A DNA stretch of 64,000 nt. Origin: Acidobacteriota bacterium (GTDB lineage Bacteria; Acidobacteriota; Vicinamibacteria; Vicinamibacterales; UBA2999). The position numbers and the translations under genes were made by a program. The DNA is taken from contig CANIBQ010000016.1 in the NCBI GenBank assembly GCA_947465645.1, forward strand, positions 10,732-74,731. Direction: 5' to 3'. Below are positions 1 through 8,848 of this stretch, in pieces; within the stretch, counting starts at the first letter, position 1; each line of letters starts with the position of its first letter. The notes beneath the pieces were generated by a model that was not told where the DNA came from, ran no database searches, and saw nothing but the letters and a program-made list of their open reading frames with translations.

Positions 1-162
1 GCCGAGCACTGCCCATGCGGCGGCACCAGCCGCAGCGACCGCAATCGAAAAAGGTCGATCGGCAAGGAACTGACCGAAGACCATCCCGCCGGCCGCGACG
101 TTTGCCATATCCGGCACTTTATCGACAATGACTCGCCGTTGTCCCTCGGTCAACTCTAGCAT
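1..162 (-). CDS. small membrane protein, N-terminal part only (cut by window edge)
   Basis: The first 54 residues are readable; the C-terminus lies beyond the window edge. The protein starts MLELTEGQRR, has a short polar N-terminus, then a Gly/Ala-rich hydrophobic stretch near residue 22 and a second Ala-rich segment at 38-53, so it is probably a two-helix inner-membrane protein. The ATG at 162 has a GGAGAG ribosome-binding site about 5 bases upstream, which supports translation. No functional family can be assigned; it resembles short uncharacterised membrane proteins with a polar N-terminus. Coding on this strand is inferred from the open frame and the start signal. Confidence 0.6.
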   Translation of the reverse strand, partial: MLELTEGQRRVIVDKVPDMANVAAGGMVFGQFLADRPFSIAVAAAGAAAWAVLG

Positions 163-323
163 CGTCACTCTCCACGCGCCGAGAGGAAGCGAATGGCGTG
201 CCCGCCATAACATTGGACAATCGGGCTCGTCCGTGCGCAATTCAGGCAGATTCTGCGTCGCAGGCCTACCTCACGAATCGCATTTTTTTCACTCCTCATC
301 TCCGCCGCAGAACAACGCCACGT

Positions 324-1253
324 CTAGGCGGAACGCGCGACGGGTCGGCCCGTCTCCGGGTTGCGCTTGCGGACCACGCGCTGCCACCACATGATCCCGC
401 CGGTCACAAACATCACCGCAGGCGCGAGTCCGAGGACGACCCAGAGAATTTGGAGCGGGATGTTGCGCCAGCGACCGAAGTGCAGCCGCGTCATCCACAG
501 CATCCCCGTCTCTATCCAGAGCGCAATCTTGCCGTCGCCCTCCGGGCCCGCGAAATAGTCCATGGCTGCTGTGAATGGATCGGGCATCCCGAGGTAGACG
601 CCGGAAAAAGCCCAGACGAACAACAGCGCGAACATCCAGAAGCCGAGCGCGCTGTGCAGATCGAAGTTCACCCGGCGCCAGCCCGCGTTCCACTTGACCG
701 ACACGCCGCGGCGCCACCGCATCGAGCCGGGCCACCAGACGACGGCGCCGGTGAGACAGAGCACGGTGACGATCGCGCTCAGAAACCCATTCCACCAGCG
801 CCCGGTCCGGTCGAACAGCAGCTCGTCGTGCAGGTTCACCATCCACAACAACGCGCGTGACCGCCAGGGGAACGAGTCGCCGAGATCCTCGCCGGTGTAG
901 GGGTTGAACAGCCGCTCCTTCGACTCGTCGCCCCGCTTCATCTCCACCAGAATCGAAGGGTTGCGCGGTCGTATGCCTTCGCTGACGAAGGTCACGGTAT
1001 AGCCGGGATAGAGCGCCAGGGCGCGCTGGGTAATCTGTTCAGTCGTGAGCACCGTCGCGTTCTCGTCAAACGCCGGCTGCGGCGTCCGAAACGCCCGGTC
1101 CATCTCCACCCTGAACACGAGCGCGCTGCCCGTCACGCTCAGCATGACGATGTAGAGCCCGAGAGCCAGGCCAATCCAGAGGTGCACCTGAAATGCCGCC
1201 CTGCGCAGAAATACCGTCTGAGGCTGCCGCACCCATCGCCGCCACCACGTCAT
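324..1253 (-). CDS. PepSY-associated TM helix protein
   Basis: Inner-membrane protein of 309 residues in the PepSY_TM family, whose members are often linked to siderophore or iron-reduction systems. A first helix (about 24-46, containing HLWIGLALGLY) is followed by a periplasmic PepSY-like stretch with a TPYTGEDLG-type segment (seen as NPYTGEDLGD). Further helices lie near 150-175, 195-220 and 260-285, and the protein ends in a basic tail. The HLWIG and DLHSALGFW motifs, each placing a His at the membrane face, are typical of the family. It is somewhat short for the family, which is often 350 residues or more. The ATG at 1253 begins a basic n-region (MTWWRRWVR). It is transcribed divergently from the lytic transglycosylase across about 195 bases. 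The substrate is unknown. Confidence 0.8.
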   Translation of the reverse strand: MTWWRRWVRQPQTVFLRRAAFQVHLWIGLALGLYIVMLSVTGSALVFRVEMDRAFRTPQPAFDENATVLTTEQITQRALALYPGYTVTFVSEGIRPRNPSILVEMKRGDESKERLFNPYTGEDLGDSFPWRSRALLWMVNLHDELLFDRTGRWWNGFLSAIVTVLCLTGAVVWWPGSMRWRRGVSVKWNAGWRRVNFDLHSALGFWMFALLFVWAFSGVYLGMPDPFTAAMDYFAGPEGDGKIALWIETGMLWMTRLHFGRWRNIPLQILWVVLGLAPAVMFVTGGIMWWQRVVRKRNPETGRPVARSA

Positions 1254-1448
1254 CCGATTCTCCTCGCCGTAACTACCACCTGAACAGTGCTTTGCGCAGA
1301 AATTGGCTTGGAAACGCCCGCCAGAAACTCATCGGTTCCGCCGCATGATATCTGACTAACGTCAGGGCGGTTCTGCGCCGATATTACGGGAGACTCCCGA
1401 GGCGTTGAACTGTACGTTAAGCTCTTGAATCTCAGCGGTTTCCAACGA

Positions 1449-2162
1449 ATGCTCATCAGAACGCTCCTGCTCGTGACGTGCGCGGCACTGCTCTGGCCCG
1501 GCGAGGCCGATGCCCAGATCTACGCGTGGCGCGACGCCAACGGCAACATGGTGCTGTCGGATCGCCGCCAAAGCGACGATGCGAAGACCTACGCCGTGCC
1601 CAATGCGCCCACGCTGCGTTCCACCCGGCCCAGCGCGGCGCCGCGCATCCGCGCGCAGTACGAGCCGCTGGTGCTCGAGCACGCGCGTTCGCAAGGCGTC
1701 CGTCCCGATCTCGTTCGCGCCGTCATCCAGGTGGAGTCAGGATTCAATCCGCGCGCGCGGTCGCCGAAAGGCGCCATGGGCCTCATGCAGCTCATGCCCG
1801 GCACGGCGATGGAGCTTGGCGTGCGCAACGCGTTCGACCCGGCCGAGAACATCCGCGGCGGCACGGCGTACCTGCGACAGTTGCTCGACCGCTACAGCGG
1901 CGATGAGACGCTGGCGCTGGCCGCCTACAATGCCGGCTACGGCGCCGTCGATCGCCACGGCCGCAAGGTCCCGCCCTTCCAGGAAACACGCGATTACGTG
2001 AAGAAGGTCGGCTCGTTTGCAAGCCTCGAGACCGCCCCGGCGGAACCGACGCCCGGAAAGCGCGTGATCTACAAGCGGATCGACATCGTCAATGGCCAGC
2101 CGGTTGCGCACTACTTTTCCGACCGCCCGTCCTCGGGCCCGTACGAGATTCTCTCGCGCTAG
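1449..2162 (+). CDS. lytic transglycosylase (DUF4124 + SLT domains)
   Basis: Secreted murein-cleaving enzyme of about 237 residues. The ATG at 1449 is chosen because it starts directly at a signal peptide ([16 protein letters not shown], cut after ADA); an in-frame TTG at 1425 would add eight residues. A DUF4124-like segment follows ([10 protein letters not shown]...SDRR). The SLT (lysozyme-like) domain covers about residues 80-190, with the catalytic Glu in [10 protein letters not shown], then [13 protein letters not shown] and the Ala-Tyr-Asn motif ([11 protein letters not shown]). The C-terminal tail [10 protein letters not shown]...YFSDRP is typical of this architecture. It probably acts in the periplasm on peptidoglycan to form 1,6-anhydro-muropeptides. 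Its 3' end overlaps the next reading frame. Confidence 0.9.
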   Translation: MLIRTLLLVTCAALLWPGEADAQIYAWRDANGNMVLSDRRQSDDAKTYAVPNAPTLRSTRPSAAPRIRAQYEPLVLEHARSQGVRPDLVRAVIQVESGFNPRARSPKGAMGLMQLMPGTAMELGVRNAFDPAENIRGGTAYLRQLLDRYSGDETLALAAYNAGYGAVDRHGRKVPPFQETRDYVKKVGSFASLETAPAEPTPGKRVIYKRIDIVNGQPVAHYFSDRPSSGPYEILSR

Positions 2163-3063
2163 CCTGCTGCTGGCCGTCGCGCTCGTCGCGACCGGAGGCC
2201 TCGTCATCCCCGGAGGTCTGAATGCCTCCGGCTACCCTCTCCAATCCGAAACGCTTCCTGCTTCACTCCAGTCCATGGTCGATACCGAACGCGCGTTTGC
2301 CGCGCGCGCGAAGGTGGTCGGCTGGAAGCAAGCCTTCCTCGAGTATTTCGCCGACTCCGCGATCGGCTTCGATGGCGATAACGCCGGCTCGGCCAGGGAT
2401 CAGATCCGGACGCTGCCAGATCCGCCGAAGGACATGCAGTTGCTGTGGGAGCCGCGGCATGGCGACGCCGCGGCCAGCGGCGAGCTTGGCTACCTGACGG
2501 GCCCCTCCACCAGCATCAATCCGGCGCAAAACAACGGCGCGCCGCGGCATGGCAGCTACGCGTCCGTCTGGAAGCGGCAGGCAGACGGCCGCTACAAGGT
2601 CGTCATCGACGTGGGCGTGACCACGCCGGCACCGGCGCCGTTTGCTCCCGGCTTCACCCGCCCGCCGCAGGGGCCGCGCCATGCCGGGAATGACACCCTC
2701 GAGACCGCCGCCGGGTCGCTGCGCGAGGCCGACGCCGCGCTGACCACGGCCGCCCTCGGCAATCGCGCGGCTGGCTATCGCGGCCGTCTGGCCGAAGGGG
2801 CCCGGCTGCACTACCCGAATGTGCTGCCAGTCGTCGGCGAGACCGCCATCCTGTCGTGGCTCGGCACGCAGCCGTCGCTCTCGGCGGGCGAGACGCGGTA
2901 TGCGGAAGCAGCGCGATCGGCCGACCTTGGCTATACCTGGGGCAGCTACGCGGCCCCTGCCGCGGGCAACGATCCAGCCCAGAAGGGCTTTTACACGCGT
3001 GTCTGGACCCGTGGGCGGGACGGGGTCTGGAAAGTCGCCCTGGACGTGCTGCAGCCCCAATAA
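2092..3063 (+). CDS. secreted protein with two NTF2-like (DUF4440-type) domains
   Basis: The protein has a long basic N-terminus, then a hydrophobic segment ([15 protein letters not shown]), and reads as a signal peptide or anchor. Two homologous halves follow. The first is about residues 60-175 ([12 protein letters not shown]...GYLTGPS...[23 protein letters not shown]). The second is about 205-323 ([12 protein letters not shown]...LGYTWGSYA...[24 protein letters not shown]). Each ends in the W-(K/R)-x(n)-G-x-(W/Y)-KV-x-(I/L)-D strand typical of SnoaL/DUF4440-type cone folds. No enzymatic function can be read from the sequence. The start at 2092 overlaps the transglycosylase by 71 bases. A later non-ATG start is possible, because the signal peptide only begins near 2155 and there is no other ATG, GTG or TTG before it. 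Confidence 0.7.
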   Translation: MASRLRTTFPTARPRARTRFSRASLLLAVALVATGGLVIPGGLNASGYPLQSETLPASLQSMVDTERAFAARAKVVGWKQAFLEYFADSAIGFDGDNAGSARDQIRTLPDPPKDMQLLWEPRHGDAAASGELGYLTGPSTSINPAQNNGAPRHGSYASVWKRQADGRYKVVIDVGVTTPAPAPFAPGFTRPPQGPRHAGNDTLETAAGSLREADAALTTAALGNRAAGYRGRLAEGARLHYPNVLPVVGETAILSWLGTQPSLSAGETRYAEAARSADLGYTWGSYAAPAAGNDPAQKGFYTRVWTRGRDGVWKVALDVLQPQ

Positions 3064-3114
3064 CCCCGGGCACGTAGTACAATCACGTTTTCTTAGAGAG
3101 AGGAAGTCCGCAAC

Positions 3115-3387
3115 GTGGCCAAGCGTACGAAGTCAGCGCTCAAAGCAAACCGGCAGAACGTCAAGCGCCGGGAACACAACCGTTCGATGCGCACCAAGCT
3201 CCGCACCGCGCTCAAGGCGATCCGGGCATCGCTCGATGCCAAGGACCTGAGCGGCGCGAAAGAGGCGCTGAGCAAGACCGCGTCGATCGTAGACAAGATG
3301 GCCACCAAGGGCATCATTCACCGCAACACGGCGGGCCGCTACAAGTCGCGGCTGGCGTTGCGGTTGAAGTCGGGCGCAAGCGCGTAA
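3115..3387 (+). CDS. rpsT: 30S ribosomal protein S20
   Basis: A 90-residue basic protein that binds 16S rRNA in the small subunit. It has the family N-terminus AKRTKSALKANRQNVKRREHN, followed by three helices rich in Lys, Arg and Ala; TKGIIHRNTAGRYKSRL is the conserved C-terminal region. It starts with GTG at 3115, preceded by a GAGAGGAAG ribosome-binding site. A TACAAT hexamer at 3078-3083 is a plausible -10, but no good -35 is visible. It converges with holA, as in many diderm genomes where rpsT and the leuS-lptE-holA cluster are neighbours. Confidence 0.97.
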   Translation: MAKRTKSALKANRQNVKRREHNRSMRTKLRTALKAIRASLDAKDLSGAKEALSKTASIVDKMATKGIIHRNTAGRYKSRLALRLKSGASA

Positions 3388-3407
3388 GGGCCGGCTAGAG
3401 CCGGCCC
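3388..3407. terminator. 8-bp GC hairpin between convergent rpsT and holA
   Basis: A perfect inverted repeat, GGGCCGGC-TAGA-GCCGGCCC, starts just after the rpsT stop codon and contains the holA stop codon. The symmetrical position between convergent genes suggests a bidirectional terminator. There is no T-tract on either side, so it could equally be one of the short GC-rich palindromic repeats that are frequent in this window. Confidence 0.45.
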
Positions 3408-4333
3408 GCACGTCGCGTTCCACACAACTCCACCACCAACCGCTCCAGCAGAATGCGGGGATCGCCGCCCGACGACTTGAGGGCGAGGTCCGTTCGCAGC
3501 AGCGCCTCGATCGCCGCGCCAAGGCGCGGCCCCGGTACCTTTTCAGCGGCGAGACGGAGCTGCCCGAGCACCATGAAGGGCGGCGCGCCGGCATCGAGCG
3601 ACAGCCCGAGCTCGCGCAGCGCTTCGGCCGCGTCGTTGCGGCCGATCGCATTCGCGATCCCCCAGTCGGCCTGCGCCTCCGGACCCGCCGGCACCGCCTG
3701 CCGCGCATCCTCGGCGGTGATCGTCGGCTGCCCCATGGCATACAGCGCAAGGCGCTCGATCGCGCCGCGCAGGCGGACGATGTCGAGCCCGGTTCGCTCC
3801 ACCAGCGCACGCGAGGTCGCGGGGTCGAGCGTGATGCCTTCTTTCGCGGCGCGCGCCTTCACCCAGCGCTCGGCGTCGCCGGCGTCGTCGATCGTCCCGC
3901 AATCGACCACGTGCGCCTCTTTGACGAGGATCTTGACCAGGCGCCGGCGCATGTCGACCGGTCCGCACACGAACACGACGGTCGCGTGGGCCGGCGGATG
4001 CTTGACGAACTCCTCGAGGCGCTCGAGCTCCTCTTCGGCCGCCTTGCTCTCGCGCTTCGGGATGAGGAGCTTCTCTGCCTCGTGAATCACGACCACCCGC
4101 CTGGGGGCCATCATCGGCAGCGTGCCCGCGGCGTGGAGCAGGTCGTCCACCTTGGCCTCGCCGCCGTAGAGGTGATCGACGTTGAACGCCCGCAGCCCTT
4201 CGTCCACCATCTCGGTAAAGTCGTTGGCGACCGCCGTCTTCTCCATGTCGTCGGCGCCGACGAGCATATAGAGCGGCGCAGTCTCCCCGGAGGCGACCTG
4301 CTTGCGCAGCGCGGCCGGCGTCAAGGGAGGCAT
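3395..4333 (-). CDS. holA: DNA polymerase III subunit delta
   Basis: Clamp-loader delta subunit of 312 residues, which opens the beta sliding clamp. The N-terminal segment includes LYMLVGADDMEK (degenerate P-loop-like region), then NVDHLYGGEAKVDDLL and the conserved TLPMMAPRRVVVI motif around residues 72-84. Domain II contains DAERWVKARAAKEGITLD, and the C-terminal collar domain carries the PFMVLGQLR-type helix. Length and motif order fit the family. The ATG at 4333 shares one base with the lptE stop codon, so it is probably translated from the leuS-lptE-holA transcript. Confidence 0.92.
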   Translation of the reverse strand: MPPLTPAALRKQVASGETAPLYMLVGADDMEKTAVANDFTEMVDEGLRAFNVDHLYGGEAKVDDLLHAAGTLPMMAPRRVVVIHEAEKLLIPKRESKAAEEELERLEEFVKHPPAHATVVFVCGPVDMRRRLVKILVKEAHVVDCGTIDDAGDAERWVKARAAKEGITLDPATSRALVERTGLDIVRLRGAIERLALYAMGQPTITAEDARQAVPAGPEAQADWGIANAIGRNDAAEALRELGLSLDAGAPPFMVLGQLRLAAEKVPGPRLGAAIEALLRTDLALKSSGGDPRILLERLVVELCGTRRAGRL

Positions 4334-4875
4334 CAGAACGCTTCGAGAATGGCGGTCACCACCGAGCGGGCGATGTCGCTCGAGATGCGGTCGAACGAGC
4401 TGCGCTCCTGGGTGAGAAATTCGGCGCCCTCGAGCGCGACGTTGCTGCGGGTGCTCAACTCGTACTCCTCTCGGAAGGTCAGCGCCTGATTCGACCAGAG
4501 CACCTGCGTCGTTCTCGCATCGATGAACTCCACGCGCATCGTCAGCGTGAACAGGTAGCGCGATGCGAGCTGTTGCTCGGTGAATCCCACCGGCTGCACG
4601 GTGATCGAGGTCACGGCGCCGGTGACGATCGCATCGGCTCCAGGCGCCTCCGGAATGACCGCGTACTTGCCGCGGCCGATGAACTCGGTCCGGATCTTCT
4701 CGGTGAGCACCTGCTCCACCTGAAAAAACGTACTGAGATTCTGCAACTGGGGAACGCCGACGACGCGGATGTAGTCGGGCAGGAAGGACCCGCGTCCGGC
4801 CAGCGCATAGCCGCAGCCCGAAGAGGCCAGTGCCAGGACGAAGACGAGCGACGGGGCGAATCTATTGAACGACAA
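4333..4875 (-). CDS. lptE: LPS assembly lipoprotein LptE
   Basis: Outer-membrane lipoprotein of 180 residues expected to plug and assist the LptD barrel during lipopolysaccharide insertion. The signal peptide ends in a lipobox (LASSGC, lipidated Cys near residue 21), followed directly by the GYALAGRG motif typical of the LptE family. The remaining segment ([27 protein letters not shown]...) matches the family's alpha/beta core. The start overlaps the leuS end by 14 bases and the stop touches holA. The leuS-lptE-holA order is common in diderm bacteria, which supports the call despite low sequence conservation in this family. Confidence 0.88.
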   Translation of the reverse strand: MSFNRFAPSLVFVLALASSGCGYALAGRGSFLPDYIRVVGVPQLQNLSTFFQVEQVLTEKIRTEFIGRGKYAVIPEAPGADAIVTGAVTSITVQPVGFTEQQLASRYLFTLTMRVEFIDARTTQVLWSNQALTFREEYELSTRSNVALEGAEFLTQERSSFDRISSDIARSVVTAILEAF

Positions 4876-7426
4876 TCGACACCAGTCTTCCCTTCGCCAC
4901 CACGACCTTCTTCACCGTCTTCCCCGCCGTATGCGTCATCACCGTCGGGTCGGCGAGCGCCAGCTTCTCGAGGTCTGATTCCGACGTCTCCGCCGCGACG
5001 GTGAGGCGTGCGCGCACCTTGCCGTTGACCTGCACGGGGATGACGATCTCGTCGGCCTTCGCGACGTCGGCCCTGAACTCCGGCCAGGTCGCGGCCGCCA
5101 GCGTCTCGCCGTGGCCGATCATGTCCCACATCTCCTCGGCCATATGCGGCGCGAACGGCGCGAGCATCCGAATCAGCGCCTCGCAGGCCTCGCGGACCAC
5201 GCAGATCGTTTCGCGGCGCTCGACCTCACCGGCACGATCGACGTCCTCGTCGGCGTGGCGGCCAGGGCCGCCCGTGACCGTCTGCTCGCCGAACGCGTAG
5301 AGGTCGTTGACGAGCTCCATCATGGCGGAGACGGCCGTGTTCAACTGCTGCCGCTGCTCGATGTCCTGAGTGACGCGGCGAATGGTCTCGTGCGTCTTCC
5401 GCCGCAGCGCCCGCTCGGCTGCGTTGAGCGTGTCGCACCCGTCGGGACTGGCGATGCCATCTCCCGCGACGGTCTCGTTCCAGTGGTCGACGAAGCGCCA
5501 CACCCGGGCCAGGAAGCGGAAGCTCCCTTCGAGGCCCGAGTCGCTCCACTCGACCTCTTTCTCCGGCGGTGCCACGAACATCACGTAGAGCCGCAGCGCG
5601 TCGGCGCCGTACTTCTGCAGCATCGAGTCGGGATCGACGACGTTGCCCTTGGACTTCGACATGACCGCGCCGTCTTTGAGCACCATCCCCTGCGTGAGGA
5701 GCTGCGTGAACGGTTCGCTGTGGTCCACCAGGTCGATGTCGCGGAACACGCGCGCGAAAAACCGCGAGTAGATCAGGTGCAGGATCGCGTGCTCGACGCC
5801 GCCGCTGTAGAAGTCCACGGGCAGCCAGTACTTCACCGCCGCCGGGTCGAAGGGCATCGTGCCGTTGCGCGGGTCGGCGAAGCGGTAGAAGTACCAGGAC
5901 GAGTCCACGAACGTGTCCATCGTGTCGGTCTCGCGCCTCGCCGGACCGCCGCACGTCGGGCACTTCACGTTGACGAACTCCGGCACCTGCGCGAGCGGCG
6001 AATCGCCGCGCCCGGTGAACTCGGTAATCCTGGGCAGCTCCACGGGAAGCTGGTCGTCCGGCACCGGCACGATGCCGTCTTTCTCGCAGTAGATCATGGG
6101 GATCGGCGTGCCCCAGTACCGCTGCCGTGAAATGCCCCAGTCTTTGAGCCGGTACTGCACGGTGCCTTCGCCGATGCCCCGCTCCCTGGCGGCGCCGATC
6201 ATCTTCTTCTGCGCGTCAGCGGAGGCCAGCCCCGAATATTCCCCTGAATCGACCAGCGTGCCGAAGGCTTCGGCCGACTCGGTCATCGCGTCGGCGGACT
6301 GCGGCTTGCCGTCAGGTGTGATGACCACGCGAATCGGCAGGTTGAACTTCCGGGCGAACTCGAAATCGCGCTGGTCGTGGGCCGGGACCGCCATCACGGC
6401 GCCGGTGCCGTACTCGCCGAGCACGAAGTTGGCCACCCAGATCGGGATCGGCTGCCTGGTGAAGGGATTGATCGCCCGGCGCCCGGTATCGAACCCCTGC
6501 TTCTCGATCTCTCCACTCATGCGGGCCGCGCGGTCCTGCAGGCGGAAGTCGAGTGCCATCTTGCGAAACCCTTCAGGGTCAGGCGACGTCTCGGCAAATG
6601 TCGCGACGAGCGGGTGTTCGGGGCCGAGCAGCGCGAACGTGGCCCCGAAGATCGTATCGATGCGGGTGGTGAAGACCTCGAAGGCGTCCGGGCTCTGGGC
6701 TTTAGGCTCTGGGCTTTGGGGTTCGACGGCGAACTTGACGCGCGAGCCTTCCGACCGTCCGATCCAGTTCCGCTGCATCGTCAGAACTTTTTCGGGCCAT
6801 CCCTGGAGCGCCGCCGTGGCGTCGAGGAGCTCGTCGGCATACGCCGTGATGCGGAAGCACCACTGTTCCAGGTCGCGCATCTCGACCGGCGTGCCGCAGC
6901 GCCAGCAGCCGCCGTCCACCACCTGTTCGTTGGCGAGCACGGTGTTGTCCACCGGGCACCAGTTCACCGACGACTTGCGGCGATACGCCAGGCCCTTCTC
7001 GAACATCCGTATGAAGAGCCACTGGTTCCACTTGTAGTACTCCGGGTCGCAGGTCGCGAACTCACGCTCCCAGGCGTAACTGATGCCGAGGCGCTGGAGC
7101 TGCCCCTTCATGTGCGCGATGTTGCTGCGCGTCGAGACCTCGGGATGGATGCCGTTCTTGATCGCGGCGTTCTCAGCCGGAAGTCCGAAGGCGTCCCAGC
7201 CGAACGGATGCAGGACGTTATAGCCGCGCATCCGCTTCATGCGTGCCATCACGTCGCCGATGATGTAGTTGCGGACGTGGCCGACGTGGGCGTGTCCGGA
7301 TGGATACGCGAACATCTCGAGGCAGTAGAACTTCGGCCGCGCGGGGTCGACCGACACCTCGAAAGCGCGAGATGCCGCCCACTTGTGCTGCCACTTCTTG
7401 TCGAGTTCCTGAGGACGATAATCCAT
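4862..7426 (-). CDS. leuS: leucyl-tRNA synthetase
   Basis: Class I aminoacyl-tRNA synthetase of 854 residues that charges tRNA-Leu. The ATG at 7426 gives [13 protein letters not shown], the canonical N-terminus. An upstream open extension exists but only translates the heptad repeat array and is rejected. Signatures are HIGH-type [13 protein letters not shown] near residue 45, the CP1 editing domain with [11 protein letters not shown], the zinc-type knuckles CPVDN and CWRCG, and MSKSKGN near residue 610. The C-terminal domain ends with [11 protein letters not shown]. The odd feature is a proline-rich insert ([13 protein letters not shown], near residues 236-248) at the entry to the editing domain. 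It is encoded by four 7-base repeats also found elsewhere in the window. Confidence 0.96.
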   Translation of the reverse strand: MDYRPQELDKKWQHKWAASRAFEVSVDPARPKFYCLEMFAYPSGHAHVGHVRNYIIGDVMARMKRMRGYNVLHPFGWDAFGLPAENAAIKNGIHPEVSTRSNIAHMKGQLQRLGISYAWEREFATCDPEYYKWNQWLFIRMFEKGLAYRRKSSVNWCPVDNTVLANEQVVDGGCWRCGTPVEMRDLEQWCFRITAYADELLDATAALQGWPEKVLTMQRNWIGRSEGSRVKFAVEPQSPEPKAQSPDAFEVFTTRIDTIFGATFALLGPEHPLVATFAETSPDPEGFRKMALDFRLQDRAARMSGEIEKQGFDTGRRAINPFTRQPIPIWVANFVLGEYGTGAVMAVPAHDQRDFEFARKFNLPIRVVITPDGKPQSADAMTESAEAFGTLVDSGEYSGLASADAQKKMIGAARERGIGEGTVQYRLKDWGISRQRYWGTPIPMIYCEKDGIVPVPDDQLPVELPRITEFTGRGDSPLAQVPEFVNVKCPTCGGPARRETDTMDTFVDSSWYFYRFADPRNGTMPFDPAAVKYWLPVDFYSGGVEHAILHLIYSRFFARVFRDIDLVDHSEPFTQLLTQGMVLKDGAVMSKSKGNVVDPDSMLQKYGADALRLYVMFVAPPEKEVEWSDSGLEGSFRFLARVWRFVDHWNETVAGDGIASPDGCDTLNAAERALRRKTHETIRRVTQDIEQRQQLNTAVSAMMELVNDLYAFGEQTVTGGPGRHADEDVDRAGEVERRETICVVREACEALIRMLAPFAPHMAEEMWDMIGHGETLAAATWPEFRADVAKADEIVIPVQVNGKVRARLTVAAETSESDLEKLALADPTVMTHTAGKTVKKVVVAKGRLVSIVVQ
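6690..6721. repeat. 7-bp-period GGCTCTG/GGCTTTR repeat inside leuS
   Basis: On the plus strand this reads as four heptads, GGCTCTG GGCTTTA GGCTCTG GGCTTTG. In leuS it is translated as [10 protein letters not shown]. The same unit recurs at 9094-9125, at the convergent ends of the SEC-C and DUF374 genes, so it is a dispersed element and not ordinary LeuS sequence. The reading frame is kept through it. Confidence 0.75.
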
Positions 7427-7429
7427 GTT

Positions 7430-7571
7430 CAAAGTGCAGGGTGCACGGTGCACCGGTGCGAGTGCACGGTGCAGGTGCACGGTGCATCTGTGCGAGTGCA
7501 CGGTGCAGGCGCACTGGCACCATGCACGATGCAGGTGCACTGGCACCATGCACAGTGCACGTGCACCTTGA
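7430..7571. repeat. TGCAC-rich heptad array between HDAC gene and leuS
   Basis: About 140 bases made almost entirely of degenerate units of the form TGCACNN or NNGTGCA with a 7-base period. Direct copies (GTGCACGGTGCA) and inverse copies (TGCACCATGCAC) both occur, giving many overlapping GTGCAC palindromes. It fills the leader between the HDAC-family gene (stop at 7576) and the leuS ATG. Similar arrays lie at 14961-15037 and 17728-17962. It lacks the constant spacers and fixed repeat length of a CRISPR array. Confidence 0.85.
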
Positions 7572-7575
7572 ACGA

Positions 7576-8607
7576 TTATATCGTCCAGTAATTGCGAAGA
7601 TGAGGAAGAACCGCCGCCAGGCATGCGTCGCCGCGCGGTGTGGGGCCTGCCGGCGCGGGCAGCTTCTCGAGTGTGGTGTCGCCGGCGAGCGCGGCAATCG
7701 TGCTCCGCAGCGACTCGGCGAGCGCCTTCAGGTCGTAGCCGCCCTCGGTCACAGCCACGACGCGTCCCGCGCAGCACTCGTCGGCCACCGACGCAATCAA
7801 GGCGGTCAGCCGGCCAAACTGCGGAGCTGTCACGCGCATGCCGCCCAGCGGATCGTCCACGTGCGCATCGAAGCCCGCGGAGATCAGGATCAGCTCAGGC
7901 TTGAACTGGCGGAGCACCGGCAAGACCGCCGCGATGTACACGCGGTCGTGATCCGCGTCGGTGGCGCCGGCTTCGAGCGGCAGGTTGACGGTGAAGCCGG
8001 TTCCGGCCTCCCTGCCGATCTCATTGGCCGCGCCGGTGCCCGGGTAGAAGGGAAACTGGTGCGACGAGACGAACAGGACAGACGGATCTTCGTAGAACGT
8101 CCACTGCGTGCCATTGCCGTGGTGCACGTCGTAATCGACGATGGCGACGCGCGACAGGCCGCGGGCCCGGGCATGCGCCGCCGCGATCGCCACGTTGTTG
8201 AACAGGCAGAACCCCATCGCTCGATTGCGCTCGGCGTGATGACCCGGCGGCCGAATCATCGCGAGCGCGCGGGAGCGCGGCCCACCGTCCAGCACGTGAT
8301 CGACAGCGCCGGCACCCGCTCCGGCGGCCAGCAACGCCACCTCGTAGGTGTCGTTGGACGTGTAGGTATCGGGATCGAGCGCCACGGCGCGGCCGGCGGT
8401 CTCCCTGATCAGCCCGAGGTACTCGCGGTCGTGCACCCGGGCCAGCTCGTCCTCGGTCGCCGGCCGGGGCTCGACGACGCGTCCGCCGGTCTGGCGGAAT
8501 TCCGACGCCACCACCTGCATCACCTCGGCACGCTCGACGCGCTCGGGGTGACCGGGGGGATTCAGGTGATCGGCAAAGCGGTCGGACGTGAAGACGGCCA
8601 GGGACAC
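7576..8607 (-). CDS. histone deacetylase family protein (AcuC/AphA-like)
   Basis: Zinc-dependent deacylase of the arginase/HDAC fold, 343 residues from the GTG at 8607 (first residues [14 protein letters not shown]). An upstream extension of 23 residues is low in character and rejected. Conserved motifs are [10 protein letters not shown] near residue 20, RPPGHHAER with the His pair of the active site near 120, [12 protein letters not shown], the metal-binding [12 protein letters not shown] near 155, and [15 protein letters not shown] near 240. Members deacetylate acetylpolyamines, acetoin-pathway proteins or other acylated lysines; the substrate cannot be read here. Downstream lies a heptad repeat array and then leuS. 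Confidence 0.9.
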   Translation of the reverse strand: MSLAVFTSDRFADHLNPPGHPERVERAEVMQVVASEFRQTGGRVVEPRPATEDELARVHDREYLGLIRETAGRAVALDPDTYTSNDTYEVALLAAGAGAGAVDHVLDGGPRSRALAMIRPPGHHAERNRAMGFCLFNNVAIAAAHARARGLSRVAIVDYDVHHGNGTQWTFYEDPSVLFVSSHQFPFYPGTGAANEIGREAGTGFTVNLPLEAGATDADHDRVYIAAVLPVLRQFKPELILISAGFDAHVDDPLGGMRVTAPQFGRLTALIASVADECCAGRVVAVTEGGYDLKALAESLRSTIAALAGDTTLEKLPAPAGPTPRGDACLAAVLPHLRNYWTI

Positions 8608-8739
8608 GGATGGGATTGTACGAGAAGAACCGTTCGCACAGCTCCGCGTCTCCGCGCAGCAGGACGGTTCATTCACGGTCAGGGCGCAACGCCTTCGCGG
8701 GCGGCGCTATGTTACAGTGGCACCCCGTCGGAGGAACTC

Positions 8740-8808
8740 ATGGCGCGTTTCAACTGGTTGGGTACTGCGCACAACCAGCCGCCGACCGCGATGTCCCGGC
8801 CGCGATAA
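8740..8808 (+). CDS. candidate 22-residue peptide upstream of the SEC-C gene
   Basis: An ATG with a strong GGAGGA ribosome-binding site at 8730-8735 opens a 22-codon frame (MARFNWLGTAHNQPPTAMSRPR). Its stop lies within a perfect stem-loop at 8796-8820. It is 40 bases upstream of the SEC-C gene on the same strand, so it could be a leader peptide. The ribosome-binding site is the main support; there is no recognisable homology, and it may be fortuitous. Confidence 0.3.
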   Translation: MARFNWLGTAHNQPPTAMSRPR

Positions 8809-8820
8809 CGGAGCGGCCGG
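8796..8820. repeat. CCGGCCGC stem-loop repeat, copy 1
   Basis: An 8-base perfect stem, CCGGCCGC...GCGGCCGG, with a nine-base loop (GATAACGGA). An almost identical copy with one loop change (GACAACGGA) lies at 22461-22485 upstream of a different gene, which marks it as a dispersed palindromic element and not a gene-specific structure. Confidence 0.7.
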
Positions 8821-8848
8821 ACGTGATCGGGGAAGGAGATACCACAAG

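Noticed and set aside
1250..1456. 68-residue minus-strand frame between the PepSY and transglycosylase genes
   Set aside because: No ribosome-binding site or recognisable composition; the region more likely holds the divergent promoters, though none is clear.
7430..7571. TGCAC arrays as CRISPR arrays
   Set aside because: The units are 7 bases and degenerate, with no constant repeat length, no unique spacers, and no cas genes nearby.
7427..7777. N-terminal extension of leuS through the repeat array
   Set aside because: The extension translates only repeat DNA and antisense of the HDAC-family gene; the internal ATG at 7426 gives a canonical LeuS start.
7300..8808. Long plus-strand frame opposite leuS and the HDAC-family gene
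   Set aside because: It is antisense to two well-supported genes and has no recognisable domain; long shadow frames are expected at this GC content.
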